Source of the DNA: VAXT01 sp964591295
Lineage (GTDB): Bacteria > Actinomycetota > Thermoleophilia > Gaiellales > Gaiellaceae
Assembly: GCA_964591295.1 (NCBI GenBank)
Contig: CAZQAG010000031.1
Span: forward strand, 1 to 24,648
DNA: 24,648 bases
Reading direction: 5' to 3'
The position numbers and the translations under genes are program-made. The notes beneath the pieces are model-generated. The model was not told the DNA's origin. It searched no databases and worked only from the letters and a program-made list of their open reading frames with translations. Each line of letters starts with the position of its first letter. Positions within the stretch are counted from its first letter, which is position 1. This document shows, piece after piece, positions 1 through 8,178 of the stretch.

Positions 1-372
1 CACCGGCTCTGGCGACACGAGAACGGGCTCGAGAAGTGCGTCGGCTGCTCGCTCTGCGCGGCCGCCTGTCCGGCCGACTGCATCCGGGTCGTCGCCGAGG
101 AAAACACGGCCGACAACCGCGTCTCGCCCGGCGAGCGGTATGCGCGCATCTACGAGATCAACCTCTCCCGCTGCATCTTCTGCGGCTACTGCGAGCTCGC
201 CTGCCCGTTCGACGCGATCACGCTCGAGCAGGAGTTCGAGATCTCCGAGTACTCGCGCGACGACCTGATCTACACGAAGGACATGCTGCTCGCCGAGCCG
301 ATCAAGCGCGTCCCCGTCGCCGACCGCGACCTCTACGACACGCCGATCCCGGCCTACAAGGAGCGGAGTTAG
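1..372 (+). CDS. nuoI: NADH-quinone oxidoreductase subunit I (3' part)
   Basis: This is the C-terminal 123 residues of the 8-iron ferredoxin-like subunit of respiratory complex I, which passes electrons through clusters N6a and N6b in the peripheral arm towards quinone. Two classical CxxCxxCxxxC motifs are visible, at fragment residues 13-23 (CVGCSLCAAAC) and 58-68 (CIFCGYCELAC). Both are followed by proline, the 4Fe-4S pattern of NuoI. The gene runs off the left edge; roughly 40-60 N-terminal residues are missing compared with the usual 160-180. It is the first of six consecutive nuo genes in the order I-J-K-L-M-N. Its stop codon directly abuts the nuoJ start, and its last codons carry the nuoJ ribosome site. 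Identity is secure. Confidence 0.97.
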   Translation, partial: HRLWRHENGLEKCVGCSLCAAACPADCIRVVAEENTADNRVSPGERYARIYEINLSRCIFCGYCELACPFDAITLEQEFEISEYSRDDLIYTKDMLLAEPIKRVPVADRDLYDTPIPAYKERS

Positions 373-906
373 TTGGGCAACTTCGTCGTCTGGGTCGTCT
401 GGGTCGTTGCCGCGTTCGCCTGCCTCGGCTCGGGTGCGGCGGTCGTGAGCTTCTCGAACCCCTACTACTCCGCGCTCGCGCTGATCGGAAACCTCGGCTC
501 GCTCGCCGTTCTCTATCTGCTGCTGTCCGCGGAGTTCGTCGCCGCGGCGCAGGTCCTCGTCTACGCGGGTGCCGTCATGGTCATGTTCCTCTTCGTCATC
601 GCCTATCTCGGCCGGCACGCCGACGCTCCCTGGGCCGGCGGGCCGAGCTGGCAGGCGCTCGGCGCGGTCGCAGCCGCGGGGTCGCTGATGGTGGAGATCG
701 TCGTCGTCATCGGCTTGAAGGCGAGCGGCCGGCTCTCGGACGCGCCGGACATCAGCGCCAGTTTCGGCAGCCCCTACGAGGTGGGCAAGCTGTTCCTGAC
801 CGACCACCTGCTGGCGTTCGAGATCACATCGATCGTCCTGCTCGCGGCGGCGGTCGGAGGAGTCGTCCTCGGCAGCCATGCGCGCGGTGAGGAGGAGGCG
901 GCGTGA
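373..906 (+). CDS. nuoJ: NADH-quinone oxidoreductase subunit J
   Basis: This is a 177-residue membrane subunit of complex I (NuoJ/ND6), about the usual family length. It has about five hydrophobic helices. The segment LVYAGAVMVMFLFVIAYL is the conserved TM3 region, whose pi-bulge glycine lies in the core of the membrane arm. The start is a TTG immediately after the nuoI stop. AAGGAG at 358-363, inside the end of nuoI, sits nine bases upstream and supports that start; no ATG or GTG fits the family N-terminus better. The stop overlaps the nuoK start (906). The hydrophilic C-terminal tail is short and variable, as is normal in the family. Confidence 0.95.
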   Translation: MGNFVVWVVWVVAAFACLGSGAAVVSFSNPYYSALALIGNLGSLAVLYLLLSAEFVAAAQVLVYAGAVMVMFLFVIAYLGRHADAPWAGGPSWQALGAVAAAGSLMVEIVVVIGLKASGRLSDAPDISASFGSPYEVGKLFLTDHLLAFEITSIVLLAAAVGGVVLGSHARGEEEAA

Positions 907-1211
907 TGGGCCCGGACCTCACCTGGTACCTGGCGATCTCCGCCTTCCTGTTCGCGATCGGAGCGCTCGGCGTGATGCTCCGGCGCAGCCCGCTGATCGT
1001 GCTGCTCTCGCTGGAGATCATGTTGAACGGGGCGAACCTGGCCTTGATCACGTTCTCGCGCCACCACGGCGAGCTCGACGGCCAGGTCTTTGCGCTCGCG
1101 GTCATGGCCGTGGCCGCGGCTGAGGTCGTGGTCGGCCTCGGCCTGATCGTCGCGGTCCACCGCCGGAGGCTCGACCTGGACGTCGACAAGCTGTCGACGC
1201 TGCGCGGATGA
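906..1211 (+). CDS. nuoK: NADH-quinone oxidoreductase subunit K
   Basis: This 101-residue subunit has three transmembrane helices and is homologous to ND4L/MrpC. The two membrane glutamates that define the family are visible: E37 in LLSLEIMLNG and E73 in AVAAAEVVVGL. Both belong to the proposed proton path at the quinone-proximal end of the membrane arm. I chose the ATG at 906, which overlaps the nuoJ stop as TGATG and lies seven bases after GGAGGAGG (about 891-898). A GTG at 903 is an alternative that adds one residue. The stop overlaps the nuoL ATG (ATGA), so translation is probably coupled. Confidence 0.96.
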   Translation: MGPDLTWYLAISAFLFAIGALGVMLRRSPLIVLLSLEIMLNGANLALITFSRHHGELDGQVFALAVMAVAAAEVVVGLGLIVAVHRRRLDLDVDKLSTLRG

Positions 1212-3097
1212 TCGCGGCCGCCTGGGTCTGCCTCCTCGCCCCGCTCGGCGCAGCGGTCGCGATCACGCTCGGCGGCACGCGTTGGTCACGCCGGGCGGCC
1301 GGCTACCTCGCGACCGCATCCGTGGCGACCTCGTTCGTGGCCTCAGCCGTCGCGTTCGTCTCGATCCTCGGCGACCCGGAGGAGGAGCGAACGCACCTGA
1401 CGACAGCCTGGACCTGGCTCTCGGCGGGCAACTTCGACGTCGGCCTGACCCTGCTCGTCGACCCGCTCTCGATCTTCATGATGCTGATCGTCTCCGGCGT
1501 CGGCGCGCTCATCGTCGGCTACTCGATCGGCTACATGGACGGCGACGAGGAGGAGCGGCGCTTCTTCGCCTACATGGCGCTCTTCGTCTTCTCGATGCTG
1601 CTGCTCGTCCAGGGCGGCAACTACCTGATGCTGCTCGTCGGCTGGGGCCTCGTCGGGCTCAGCTCGTACCTTCTGATCGGCTTTCACCACGAGCGGCCCG
1701 CCGCGGTCGCGGCGGCCAAGAAGGCGTTCATCATGAACGCGTTCGGCGACGCGACGATGGCGCTTGCCTTCTTCGTCCTCATCCAGCGAACCGGCTCGCT
1801 CTCGTTCGACTCGGGCTTCGAGTGGTCGGAGGGCGCCGCGGGCTCGTGGGCCGTGAACCTCGTCGCACTCGGACTGCTCGGCGGTGCGGTAGCCAAGTCG
1901 GCGCAACTGCCGCTTCAGACCTGGCTCCCCGACGCGATGGAGGGGCCCACGCCCGTCAGCGCCCTCATCCACGCGGCGACGATGGTGACGGCCGGCGTCT
2001 ACCTGCTCGTGCGCACGGCGCCCGTGTTCGAGGCGGCACCGCACGTCCAGGATCTCGCCGCCGGGCTCGGCGCGGCGACGCTGCTGCTCGCCGGCCTGAT
2101 CGCGCTCGTCCAGGTGGACATCAAGCGCGTGATCGCGTATTCGACGATGTCGCAGATCGGCTACATGTTCCTCGGGGCCGGCCTCGGCGCGTACGCGAAC
2201 TCGATGTTCCACCTGATGACGCACGCGTTCTTCAAGGCGCTCCTCTTCCTCGCCGCAGGCCTCGTCATCCACGCGCTTCTCGGCGAGCAGGACATGCGGA
2301 AGATGGGCGGCCTCCGTCGCTTCCTGCCACGCACGTACGTCGCGTTCCTGATCGGCGCGCTCGCACTCACGGGAATCCCGCCGCTCTCCGGGTTCTTCTC
2401 GAAGGACTCGATCCTCGCCTCGGCGCTGGCTGCGGGCTCGTACGGACAGCTGCTCTTCGCCGTCGGCATCGTGGGCGCTTTCCTGACCGGCCTCTACACG
2501 TTCCGGATGGTCTTCCTCGTCTTCGGCGGCGAGCCCTCCGCCTACGCCCGCGAGCACTTCCACCGACCGGACCGCTCCGAGCCCTGGCTCTGGATGGGAC
2601 TGAGCGTCGCCACTCTCGCCGTGCTGGCGGTGATCGGCGGCTGGATCCAGATCGCCGGCCTCTGGCATCCGCTGGCCGATTTCCTTAACCCGGTGGCCGA
2701 GCCGCTCATCGAGCCGACCGGGCGACAGGACGTGTTCGCAAGCGTCCTCGCGGTCGGGCTCGGGATCGCCGGCGTTGTGGTCGCCTGGGCGGTCTACTCG
2801 ACCCCCACGATGGCGGTCCCGCAGTGGCGAGGCGTGCGCGCCGTGCTCGAGCACAAGTTCTACTTCGACGAGCTCTACGACTCGGTCTTCTACCGGCCGA
2901 CGGTCCTTCTCGCCCGCACATTGCGTGACTACGTCGAGCGGCCCGTCCTCCTCGGCTCGATCGACGCGATCGCGACCGGCGCGCGCCGCATCGGCAGCGA
3001 GGTAACTGAGCTCCAGACCGGCCTCGTGCGCACGTACGCGCTCTCGATCGCCGGCGGCGTCACCGTCCTCGCTCTCGTCTTTGTGTGGGTCAGATGA
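1208..3097 (+). CDS. nuoL: NADH-quinone oxidoreductase subunit L
   Basis: This is the 629-residue antiporter-like subunit (NuoL/ND5) at the distal end of the complex I membrane arm. The conserved lysines are present: K230 in AVAKSAQLPLQTWLPDAMEGPTPVSALIHAATMVTAG (shown in parts: AVAKSAQLPL then PTPVSALIHAATMV), K343 in HAFFKALLFLAAG and K399 in SGFFSKDSI. The C-terminal region has the long amphipathic stretch and final helix expected of the lateral helix. An oddity is GWGLVGLSSYLLIGF at about 145-159. Most NuoL proteins have GWEGVGL or GWELVGL there, so the key TM5 glutamate (E144 in E. coli) is glycine 147 here. ATG at 1208 overlaps the nuoK stop; the end overlaps nuoM by four bases. Confidence 0.97.
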   Translation: MIAAAWVCLLAPLGAAVAITLGGTRWSRRAAGYLATASVATSFVASAVAFVSILGDPEEERTHLTTAWTWLSAGNFDVGLTLLVDPLSIFMMLIVSGVGALIVGYSIGYMDGDEEERRFFAYMALFVFSMLLLVQGGNYLMLLVGWGLVGLSSYLLIGFHHERPAAVAAAKKAFIMNAFGDATMALAFFVLIQRTGSLSFDSGFEWSEGAAGSWAVNLVALGLLGGAVAKSAQLPLQTWLPDAMEGPTPVSALIHAATMVTAGVYLLVRTAPVFEAAPHVQDLAAGLGAATLLLAGLIALVQVDIKRVIAYSTMSQIGYMFLGAGLGAYANSMFHLMTHAFFKALLFLAAGLVIHALLGEQDMRKMGGLRRFLPRTYVAFLIGALALTGIPPLSGFFSKDSILASALAAGSYGQLLFAVGIVGAFLTGLYTFRMVFLVFGGEPSAYAREHFHRPDRSEPWLWMGLSVATLAVLAVIGGWIQIAGLWHPLADFLNPVAEPLIEPTGRQDVFASVLAVGLGIAGVVVAWAVYSTPTMAVPQWRGVRAVLEHKFYFDELYDSVFYRPTVLLARTLRDYVERPVLLGSIDAIATGARRIGSEVTELQTGLVRTYALSIAGGVTVLALVFVWVR

Positions 3098-4695
3098 GCA
3101 GCTGGCTCGCCACGATCCTCGTGTTCCTCCCGCTCGCCGGCGCGCTCTTCGTCTGGTTGCTGCCGGTGGGGCGCGTGGCAGGCCCCATCGCGTTACTCGT
3201 TGCCCTCACGGAGGTCGGCTTCTGGATCAACGGCCTGACGTTGATGGACTTCGACCGCTCCGGCGTGTCGCCGAACTTCGACCAGCAGACGACCTGGTTC
3301 AGCGACCTGCACGTCTCCTACCACGTCGGCTTCTATGCGTTCTCGTTTTGGCTGGCGGGGCTCGCCGTAGTCGTGATGGCGGCAGCGATCGCCTACGGGT
3401 TCTGGGTCGGGCGCGAGCGGCCGCGCGCCTACTTCGGGCTCATGCTCTTCCTGACCGCTGCCGTCGTGGGCGTCTTCGCCTCGCAGGACCTCTTGCTCTT
3501 CTACGTCTTCTTCGAGGCGATGATGATTCCGCTTTACGTCCTGATCGGAGTCTGGGGCGGGCCCGGCCGGCTGGGGGCGACGGTCAAGTTCGTGATCTAC
3601 ACGATGGCGGGATCGCTGCTGATGCTCGTGGCGGTCATCGTCTTCGGCCTCTCGAAGAACTCGTTCGATCTGGTCGACACGACTCCGAGCGACAGCACGT
3701 GGCTCTTCCTCGGCTTTGCGATTGCATTTGCGGTGAAGGCACCGCTCTTCCCGTTGCACGGCTGGTTACCCGACGCATATCGCGAATCGTCGCCCGAGGT
3801 GGCCGCGGTGCTCTCGGGCGTGATCTCGAAAGCAGCGATCTTCGGCTTCATCCGGATCTGCTTCGGGAAGTTCCCGGGACCGTTCGACGACTTCCGGAAT
3901 GTGATTCTCGCGCTCGCGGTCATCGGGCTCGTCTACGGATCGCTGATGGCTTTCCGTGCACCCGACGTGCGTGGCGTGATCGCCTACTCGAGCCTCGCGC
4001 AAATGGGGCTGATCACAATTGGTGTCTTCGCCGCGAACACGGCCGGGTTGAGCGGAGCCGTGCTGCAATCGGTGAACCACGGGTTGATCTCCGCGACGCT
4101 CTTCCTGCTCGCCGGCGCAATCGAACGCCGTACCTCGACCGGCCTCTTCAGCCGGCTCGGCGGCATGGCACGCGGACGCCCCGCGCTGGCGACGGTGCTG
4201 ATGGTGACGGGCGTGATCGCGCTCGCCGTGCCTGGCAGTTCGGCCTTCGCCGGAGAGTTCCTGATCCTCGCCGGGGTCTTCAGCTCCGGCTGGGGGTGGG
4301 CGGTCGCCGGCGCCACAGGGATCGTGCTCGCGGCGATGTACATGCTCCGGCTGATCTCAGCTGTCCTCCACCAGCAGCCGGGGCCGGCGGTGCCCGAAGC
4401 TGCGCTCGACCTGCGTCCGGCCGAGCTCGGCATCCTCGTTCCGCTCGTTGCCTGTCTACTCGCTCTGTCGACTTGGCCGGCCGGTATCAGCAGCAATTCT
4501 GCAGTCTTCTCCGGGACTTCCCAGACGCTTGCAGACAGAAGCTATGTGTCAGTTTCGACGACCGAGTCGTCGATTCGAGGCTTCGGGCTTCCGCCGGCCG
4601 GATGTGAGGAGGAGTTCCGCGCTGCTGTCGCCCGCGCCGTGGAAGACGGTCAAACCACTCTCATCGTCATTTGCGTCGGGGAGCCGCAGAAATGA
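3094..4695 (+). CDS. nuoM: NADH-quinone oxidoreductase subunit M, with an unusual C-terminal tail
   Basis: This is the second antiporter-like subunit (NuoM/ND4), 533 residues with about 14 helices. The conserved TM5 glutamate E141 is in VFFEAMMIPLYVLIG, the TM7 lysine K215 in FAVKAPLFPLHGWLPDAY, and another lysine in GVISKAAIFGF (K246). I used the ATG at 3094, which overlaps the nuoL stop as ATGA; the reading frame is open further upstream only by three codons. After the last hydrophobic helix (ending near WPAGIS) there is a hydrophilic tail of about 60 residues. It includes RGFGLPPAGCEEEFRAAVAR and VEDGQTTLIVICVG, which do not look like NuoM and faintly resemble the C-terminus of thiamine-pyrophosphate enzymes. 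The stop overlaps the nuoN ATG. Confidence 0.95.
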   Translation: MSSWLATILVFLPLAGALFVWLLPVGRVAGPIALLVALTEVGFWINGLTLMDFDRSGVSPNFDQQTTWFSDLHVSYHVGFYAFSFWLAGLAVVVMAAAIAYGFWVGRERPRAYFGLMLFLTAAVVGVFASQDLLLFYVFFEAMMIPLYVLIGVWGGPGRLGATVKFVIYTMAGSLLMLVAVIVFGLSKNSFDLVDTTPSDSTWLFLGFAIAFAVKAPLFPLHGWLPDAYRESSPEVAAVLSGVISKAAIFGFIRICFGKFPGPFDDFRNVILALAVIGLVYGSLMAFRAPDVRGVIAYSSLAQMGLITIGVFAANTAGLSGAVLQSVNHGLISATLFLLAGAIERRTSTGLFSRLGGMARGRPALATVLMVTGVIALAVPGSSAFAGEFLILAGVFSSGWGWAVAGATGIVLAAMYMLRLISAVLHQQPGPAVPEAALDLRPAELGILVPLVACLLALSTWPAGISSNSAVFSGTSQTLADRSYVSVSTTESSIRGFGLPPAGCEEEFRAAVARAVEDGQTTLIVICVGEPQK

Positions 4696-6176
4696 TCGAG
4701 ACGCCGACAGTCGACTGGTTCGCGCTCTCGCCCTCGCTGGTCGCACTCGGCGCTGCTGCGATCTGCCTGCTCTCGGCCGTGCTCGCTCCGCGCTGGCTCC
4801 TCCGGCCATTCGCGGCGTTCATCTGCGCGCTCGGGTTCATCGGCGGCCTCGTCGCCGCCTCCTTCGTCTACTGGAAGAGCCCGGACGCTCAGCTCGTCGT
4901 CGCCGACGCGGTCAGCCGCGACCGGTTCGCCGCCGTCGCGCAGCTGATCGTCATGGGCTCGGGCATCCTCGCGGTCGGCGTCTCCTACTCCGCGCGTATG
5001 CGTGAGGACCACATCGGCGAGTACTACGCCCTCCTCGCGACGGCCGGTGCGGGCATGGCCTTCCTCGTCCAGGCATCGAACCTGATGACGCTCTTCCTCG
5101 GCCTGGAGTGGTTCTCGGTCTGCCTCTACATCCTGTGCGCGATCGAGATCGACCTCGTCGGCTCGCTCGAGGCGGGGCTCAAGTACCTGATCATCGGCGG
5201 GATGGGCTCGGCAGTGCTGCTCTTCGGCTCGGCGCTCGTCTACGGCTCCACCGGCGAGCTCGGCTTCTCAGCGATCGCGGACGCAACGACCGCCAACGGA
5301 CTCACGGGCGACCCGATCCTCCTCGTCGGGCTCGCGATGATTCTTGCGGGACTCGCTTTCAAGGCCTCGGCCGCCCCGTTCCACATGTGGACGCCCGACG
5401 TCTACGACGGCGCGCCGACACCCGTGACCGGATTCATGGCCGCGGCGACCAAGGCGGTCGCGCTCGTGCTCGCCTTCCGCCTGCTCACCGTGGCGTTCCC
5501 CGACAAGGAGGACGTCTGGACGATCGCCGTCGCCTTCCTCGCCTGCGCGTCGCTCGCATGGGGGAACCTCGCCGCGCTCGTCCAGACCAGGGTGAAGCGA
5601 CTCCTCGCGTACTCCTCGATCTCGCACGCCGGTTTCATGCTGATCGCGGTCGCCGCCGACAATCAGCTCGGAGCACGCGCGCTCCTCTACTACCTGATCC
5701 CGTACGCGGCGATCTCGATCGGGGCCTTCGCCGTCGTCGCCGCCCGCGAGCGCGAGCTCGGCGAGACGGTCACGCTCGAGAACCTCGCCGGCTTCGGCTG
5801 GGAGCGGCCCGTGCTCGGCGCCGCGATGTTCACGTTCATGCTCGGCTTCGCCGGCTTCCCGCTCACCGGCGGCTTCATGGGCAAGTTCCTGATCTTCTCG
5901 GCCGCCTCGGAGCGAGGCTGGAACTGGCTCGTGATCGTCGGCGTTGCCGCGACGCTCGTCAGCCTTTACTACTACCTCGCGGTCATCCGCGCGATGTACA
6001 TGCGCCCCGCGGCCGAGCTCGGGCTCGCACCGATCGGCGGCTCGCCGCCCCGAGAGGTGCTGCTGACGAGCGCAGTAGTCGCGGCCATGGTCGTGAACGT
6101 CGGCGCGTTTTTCGCGATTCAGCCGCTCGTCGACCTGACGAGGACTGCCGCGGAGGTGCTACCGCTACCGCTCTAG
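4692..6176 (+). CDS. nuoN: NADH-quinone oxidoreductase subunit N
   Basis: This is the third antiporter-like subunit (NuoN/ND2), 494 residues, closing the nuo operon. Visible landmarks are the TM5 glutamate in LEWFSVCLYILCAIE, the lysine in GLAFKASAAPFHMWTPDVYD, and the conserved block GAPTPVTGFMAAATKAVAL. The ATG at 4692 overlaps the nuoM stop (ATGA) and has GGGGAG about ten bases upstream, inside nuoM. A longer reading from 4671 is possible but would prepend residues foreign to the family. Its end overlaps the end of the oppositely oriented small membrane protein gene by 12 bases, so the operon stops here. I see no strong terminator. Confidence 0.96.
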   Translation: MIETPTVDWFALSPSLVALGAAAICLLSAVLAPRWLLRPFAAFICALGFIGGLVAASFVYWKSPDAQLVVADAVSRDRFAAVAQLIVMGSGILAVGVSYSARMREDHIGEYYALLATAGAGMAFLVQASNLMTLFLGLEWFSVCLYILCAIEIDLVGSLEAGLKYLIIGGMGSAVLLFGSALVYGSTGELGFSAIADATTANGLTGDPILLVGLAMILAGLAFKASAAPFHMWTPDVYDGAPTPVTGFMAAATKAVALVLAFRLLTVAFPDKEDVWTIAVAFLACASLAWGNLAALVQTRVKRLLAYSSISHAGFMLIAVAADNQLGARALLYYLIPYAAISIGAFAVVAARERELGETVTLENLAGFGWERPVLGAAMFTFMLGFAGFPLTGGFMGKFLIFSAASERGWNWLVIVGVAATLVSLYYYLAVIRAMYMRPAAELGLAPIGGSPPREVLLTSAVVAAMVVNVGAFFAIQPLVDLTRTAAEVLPLPL

Positions 6177-6506
6177 AACGGGTCGCCTGAGCTCGACGCC
6201 CAGGCCGAGTAGGGCCTGCACGCCGAACACGGCAAGGCAGCCGGAGATCGCAAAGACAGGCGCCCCCGCAGCCGCCCCTGCGACGAGCAGCAGCAGCGCG
6301 GCGCCGAAGAGGAAGGGCTCGAGCGCCACAGCCGGGTCGACCGGAGGGGTGGCCCGCGCATCGAGCAGCTCGCCGAGACCGACGAGCGCGTCGATCGCGA
6401 TCACCGGCACCGCCGCGAGCATCAGGTAGAGGGAAAGCGTGGGCTCACCGGCCGCGTGGGCAGCCGCGGCGGAGAGGGCGATCACGATCGGGAGCCAGCG
6501 TCGCAT
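6165..6506 (-). CDS. small hydrophobic membrane protein, function unknown
   Basis: The 113-residue product starts MRRWLPIVIALSAAAAHA and is mostly hydrophobic. It has an N-terminal helix that could be a signal-anchor, a helix around TLSLYLMLAAVPVIAI, and two more near the C-terminus (ALEPFLFGAALLLLVAG and FAISGCLAVFGVQALLGL). I do not recognise a family. The ATG at 6506 was preferred over an upstream start at 6587, because the extra 27 residues are Arg/Pro/Ser-rich and overlap the divergent cyclase gene. The gene is convergent with nuoN (12-base overlap) and starts 55 bases from the cyclase GTG. The frame and composition look like real coding sequence but evidence is modest. Confidence 0.6.
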   Translation of the reverse strand: MRRWLPIVIALSAAAAHAAGEPTLSLYLMLAAVPVIAIDALVGLGELLDARATPPVDPAVALEPFLFGAALLLLVAGAAAGAPVFAISGCLAVFGVQALLGLGVELRRPVLER

Positions 6507-6561
6507 GGGCCGGGGTTTCGACGGTGCTCGCTGCGATCCTGCCGCGTTAGGGTGGGCCGTC

Positions 6562-8148
6562 GTGCTCGCCCGGCTCCTTCCCCTCACACTGCCACTGGTC
6601 GGGCTCGCCCTCCTGCTTGCTCGGCCGGAGGCGGATGTTCACTGGGAGCACCACCCGGCCCATTTCTGGCTCGTCCTAGTCGCGGGCCTCGTCAGCCTCG
6701 TCCTCGGCTACCTGGCCGGCGAGACGGCACGTCGACTGGGCGACGCGCGCCTCTTCCTCGTCTCGCTCGCGTTCATGACGAGCGCCGGCTTCCTCGGGTT
6801 GCACGCGCTGGCAACCCCCGGCGTGCTGCTCGACAGGCCGAACGCCGGCTTCGTCGTGGCCACTCCGGTCGGGCTCCTGATCGCCGGCCTGTTCGCCGCC
6901 GCTTCCGCGATCGCCCTTCGGCCCGAGCTCTCCGCAGCGATCATGCGAAGGCAGGCGCTGCTACGAGGTGCAGTCTTCGGGATGCTGGCGGCCTGGGCGG
7001 CCTACTCGCTCGCCGGCCTGCCGCCGCTCGATCGTGGGCTAACTGCCACAGAGTCGCGCGGCCCGCTCTACGCGCTCGCCGGCCTTGGAGTCCCGCTGTA
7101 CGCCTACGCAGCGGTTCGCTACCTCCTCCTCTACCGCCGGCGCCCCGCGGGGATGCCGCTCGCAGTCACGGCTGCCTTCATCTTGCTGGCGGAAGCGATG
7201 GCCGCGATCGCCCTGGGCCGCAGCTGGCGCGCGTCCTGGTGGGAGTGGCACGTGCTGATGGCCTCCGCCTTCGGAATCGTCGCCGCCGCGGCGCGGAACG
7301 AGTATCGGAGTCGCCGGTCGACCGCGGCCGTCTTCAAGGATCTCTACCTCGAGCACACCGCGGATCTGGTGGGCAAGCGGTACGCCCAGGCTCTCGGCGA
7401 GCTTGCGGGCGCGGAGACCTCGCTGGAGACGATCCGTGACCGCGACCAGTTGAGCGAAGAAGAGGCAGGGCTGCTCGAGCATGCCGCCGGCGAGCTCAAA
7501 AAGCTGGACGAGCTCTTCAGCCCGTATCTCTCACCCCAACTCAGAACGCGCCTGCGCGAGCAGCCGGGCGCGGCGGAGCTCGGAGGCGAGGAGCGAGACG
7601 TGAGCGTCCTTTTCGCAGACCTCCAGGGCTTCACCGCCTTCTCGGAGCGCTCGACCCCGCCCGAGGTCGTCGCCATGCTGAATGCCTACTGGGCGGAGGT
7701 CGTGCCGGTCGTCGGCGCTGAGGACGGGATGATCGAGCGCTTCGCGGGAGACGCGGTCATGGTCGTCTTCAACGCGGCGGCCGACCAGCCGGATCACGCG
7801 TTGCGGGCCGCGCGTGCCGCACTCGCCTTTGCCGACGCCTCCGAGGCCGTCGCGGCGGGGCGGCCGGATTGGCCGCGGTTTCGGGTGGGAGTCAACAGCG
7901 GCCCAGCGGTGATCGGAAACGTCGGCGCCGCCGAGCAGCACAGCTTCACGGCGATCGGCGACACGACCAACCTCGCCGCCCGCCTCCAGGCCGCGGCCGA
8001 GCCGGGCCGCGTGGTGATCGGGTCGACCACCCATGCGGCGCTCGCAGGCGTGGCGGTTTTCGAGCCGCTCGGCCACCTCGACCTGAAGGGGAAGAGTGGG
8101 CCGGTCGAGGCGTTCGTTCTGGTCGAGCTGAACAGGCATTCGGGTTAG
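6562..8148 (+). CDS. membrane-anchored class III adenylate/guanylate cyclase
   Basis: The predicted 528-residue protein has an N-terminal membrane domain of about seven or eight helices (residues 1-245), a charged, probably coiled linker (about 255-340) and a C-terminal class III cyclase domain (about 343-525). The metal-binding aspartates are D353 in VLFADLQGFTAF and D397 in RFAGDAVMVVF. D467 in FTAIGDTTNLAAR is in the purine-recognition position, and N470/R474 are the transition-state residues. Where most homologues have lysine (KFIGD) this protein has R393, so base selectivity is uncertain. It would make cAMP (or cGMP) in the cytoplasm in response to a signal sensed in the membrane domain. 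The GTG at 6562 puts the first helix at the N-terminus. An ATG at 6505 is an alternative. TAGGGT (6548-6553) could be a -10. Confidence 0.88.
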   Translation: MLARLLPLTLPLVGLALLLARPEADVHWEHHPAHFWLVLVAGLVSLVLGYLAGETARRLGDARLFLVSLAFMTSAGFLGLHALATPGVLLDRPNAGFVVATPVGLLIAGLFAAASAIALRPELSAAIMRRQALLRGAVFGMLAAWAAYSLAGLPPLDRGLTATESRGPLYALAGLGVPLYAYAAVRYLLLYRRRPAGMPLAVTAAFILLAEAMAAIALGRSWRASWWEWHVLMASAFGIVAAAARNEYRSRRSTAAVFKDLYLEHTADLVGKRYAQALGELAGAETSLETIRDRDQLSEEEAGLLEHAAGELKKLDELFSPYLSPQLRTRLREQPGAAELGGEERDVSVLFADLQGFTAFSERSTPPEVVAMLNAYWAEVVPVVGAEDGMIERFAGDAVMVVFNAAADQPDHALRAARAALAFADASEAVAAGRPDWPRFRVGVNSGPAVIGNVGAAEQHSFTAIGDTTNLAARLQAAAEPGRVVIGSTTHAALAGVAVFEPLGHLDLKGKSGPVEAFVLVELNRHSG

Positions 8149-8164
8149 TCTCAGCGGCGTCGCC

Positions 8165-8172
8165 CGAAAGGA
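8165..8172 (+). promoter_or_regulatory. ribosome binding site of the UPF0173 hydrolase gene
   Basis: The purine run GAAAGGAG ends six bases before the ATG at 8179 and fixes that start. Most other starts nearby are either coupled to an upstream stop or have no clear ribosome site. This gene may therefore begin the five-gene overlapping unit that follows, even though only 30 bases separate it from the cyclase. Confidence 0.75.
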
Positions 8173-8178
8173 GATCAG

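Noticed and set aside
1343..2854. Long (503-codon) open frame antisense to nuoL
   Set aside because: Its product is Arg/Asp/Glu/His-rich low-complexity sequence, typical of the reverse frame of a high-GC gene; nuoL on the other strand is certain.
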